Positions 13,363 through 14,462 of a stretch of DNA of 14,462 bases are shown piece by piece. The notes beneath the pieces were generated by a model. The model was given only the letters and a program-made list of their open reading frames with translations. It ran no database searches and was not told where the DNA came from. The translations under genes were made by a program, and so were the position numbers. Within the stretch, counting starts at the first letter, position 1. Every line of letters starts with the position of its first letter. The DNA lies in contig SKHA01000116.1 in assembly GCA_007117185.1 (NCBI GenBank), positions 1 to 14,462 of the forward strand, read 5' to 3'. Source of the stretch: Spirochaeta sp. GTDB taxonomy: Bacteria > Spirochaetota > Spirochaetia > DSM-27196 > Alkalispirochaetaceae.

Positions 13363-14462
13363 TGCCGGTTATCTGCATCGCCGGTCGCCCGAACGTGGGG
13401 AAATCCACCCTCTTCAACCGCCTGGTTGGACACAGAACCGCTATCACCGACAGTACTCCCGGGGTCACCCGCGATGCGGTGCGACAACCCGCCACCATCG
13501 GGGGTCTTGCCTGCACCCTCGTGGATACCGGCGGTATCGGAGAGGGTGAGGAAGAGCTGACCAGGGCGGTCTATCAGATCAGTCGTCGCGAAATCGCCCG
13601 GGCAGACCTGGTTCTGTTGATAACGGACGTGATGGAGTTCACCGGAGAAGACCGGGAGCTGCTGGATATCGTGCGGCGCAGCGGCAAGCCGGCCATTCTG
13701 GTGGTCAATAAGGTTGACAACGAGAGTCGCTCCTACGCGGCCACCGAGTTCTGGCAGATGGGCGTCCAGCACGTGGTCTCCGTATCAGCGGCGCACGGAC
13801 TGGGGATGGACGATCTGGAGGAAGCAGTTCTGGATCTGTTGAAGCCGGCACCGTCGGAGTCGGAAGACCTGGAGGACGAAGCAGCGGATGCCCCGATTCC
13901 CGAGGTGATCCGACTGGCGGTTGTGGGCCAGCCAAACACCGGGAAGTCGAGCCTGTTGAACCGGCTGGTGGGGGATGACCGCGCCCTGGTTTCCGCGATT
14001 GCCGGCACAACCAGGGACACCGTGGAGGCGGAGTTCAGCTATCGGGGAAACCAGTTTTCCGTGGTGGACACCGCCGGAATTCGGCGACGCTCACGGATTC
14101 ACGATTCCGTTGAGTATTACGCGGTCCACCGTGCGCTGGATGCCATCGAGGCTGCAGAGCTGGTGGTTCTCATGATCGACGCTACCGAAGGGCTCAGCGA
14201 GCAGGACAAGAAGATCGCCTCGCGGATCGCCGAGCGGGGCAGGGGGGTGGTGGTAGCACTGAATAAGTGGGACCTCCTTGATGATCGGGGAAATCAGCTC
14301 AATGCGATCACCGACCGTATCCACTTTCTCTTCCCGGTATTTCAGCACGTTCCCATACTGCCCCTCTCGGCGGTAACCGGTGAGGGAGTGACGGATCTGC
14401 TGAACATGCTTGTTCATGTTCGGGGTGAACTGCATCGCCGCATCGACACCGGTCCCCTGAAT
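13362..14462 (+). CDS. der: Ribosome-assembly GTPase Der (EngA), 3' end missing
   Basis: 367 codons are present, open to the window edge; the full protein is usually about 440-490 residues, so roughly the KH-like C-terminal domain is cut off. Two GTPase domains in tandem, the hallmark of Der: G1 GRPNVGKST (8-16), DTGG (55-58) and NKVD (116-119), then an acidic linker (about 165-180, Glu/Asp-rich). The second domain has GQPNTGKSS (189-197), DTAG and NKWD (301-304). Der is essential for 50S subunit maturation. The start ATG shares its A with the TGA of ptsI (TGATG), so translation is likely coupled. The second G1 loop has N-T-G-K-S in place of the commoner N-V-G-K-S, which still fits a working P-loop. 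Confidence 0.95.
   Translation, partial: MPVICIAGRPNVGKSTLFNRLVGHRTAITDSTPGVTRDAVRQPATIGGLACTLVDTGGIGEGEEELTRAVYQISRREIARADLVLLITDVMEFTGEDRELLDIVRRSGKPAILVVNKVDNESRSYAATEFWQMGVQHVVSVSAAHGLGMDDLEEAVLDLLKPAPSESEDLEDEAADAPIPEVIRLAVVGQPNTGKSSLLNRLVGDDRALVSAIAGTTRDTVEAEFSYRGNQFSVVDTAGIRRRSRIHDSVEYYAVHRALDAIEAAELVVLMIDATEGLSEQDKKIASRIAERGRGVVVALNKWDLLDDRGNQLNAITDRIHFLFPVFQHVPILPLSAVTGEGVTDLLNMLVHVRGELHRRIDTGPLN

Overview
The window looks like a piece of the chromosome of a GC-rich (roughly 60% by eye), free-living spirochaete, probably Spirochaetaceae of the Spirochaeta/Alkalispirochaeta kind. The main clues are a TatT-type TRAP-transporter lipoprotein (a family best known from treponemes), the rny-ymdB-tlyA gene order, a ptsI-der pair and a GerMN-domain protein. 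The assignment rests on recognising families and not on any search. Genes are tightly packed, and no gene-free stretch exceeds 300 bases; the longest is about 200 bp, at 6711-6912.

Left part (1-1685, minus strand): the first codons of a gene that is probably the TRAP partner/binding protein, preceded by tatT, whose C-terminus is a repetitive Trp/Asp/Glu tail. Upstream of tatT is a clear homologue of the eukaryotic N-terminal glutamine amidohydrolase NTAQ1. Next comes a plus-strand group (1735-4031). It holds a Gx/ECF-S-like membrane protein (Hpre_diP_synt_I family), an EcfT-like membrane protein with an ATGA start/stop overlap, and a two-domain VOC (glyoxalase-fold) protein. The VOC gene runs tail to tail into the next locus and overlaps it by 11 bp.

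Centre (4021-7572): the most interesting part. A cysteate-synthase-like PLP enzyme and an alpha-oxoamine synthase form a two-gene minus-strand operon with a 2-nt gap. Together they have the right chemistry for the first two steps of sulfonolipid (capnine-type) synthesis: phosphoserine plus sulfite to cysteate, then cysteate plus acyl thioester to 3-dehydrocapnine. This pathway is known mainly from Bacteroidota. A divergent TetR regulator gene follows, with a perfect 16-bp palindrome just before its start that is the likely operator.

Right part (7630-14462): housekeeping genes. These are rny (RNase Y), ymdB (metallophosphodiesterase) and tlyA (rRNA 2'-O-methyltransferase) in one plus-strand run. 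They are followed by a minus-strand membrane-anchored GerMN protein, then divergent ptsI (PTS enzyme I) overlapping der (double GTPase), which runs off the window end. Several promoters can be proposed: TTGACA elements before rny and ptsI, the latter placed so that the mRNA would have almost no leader.
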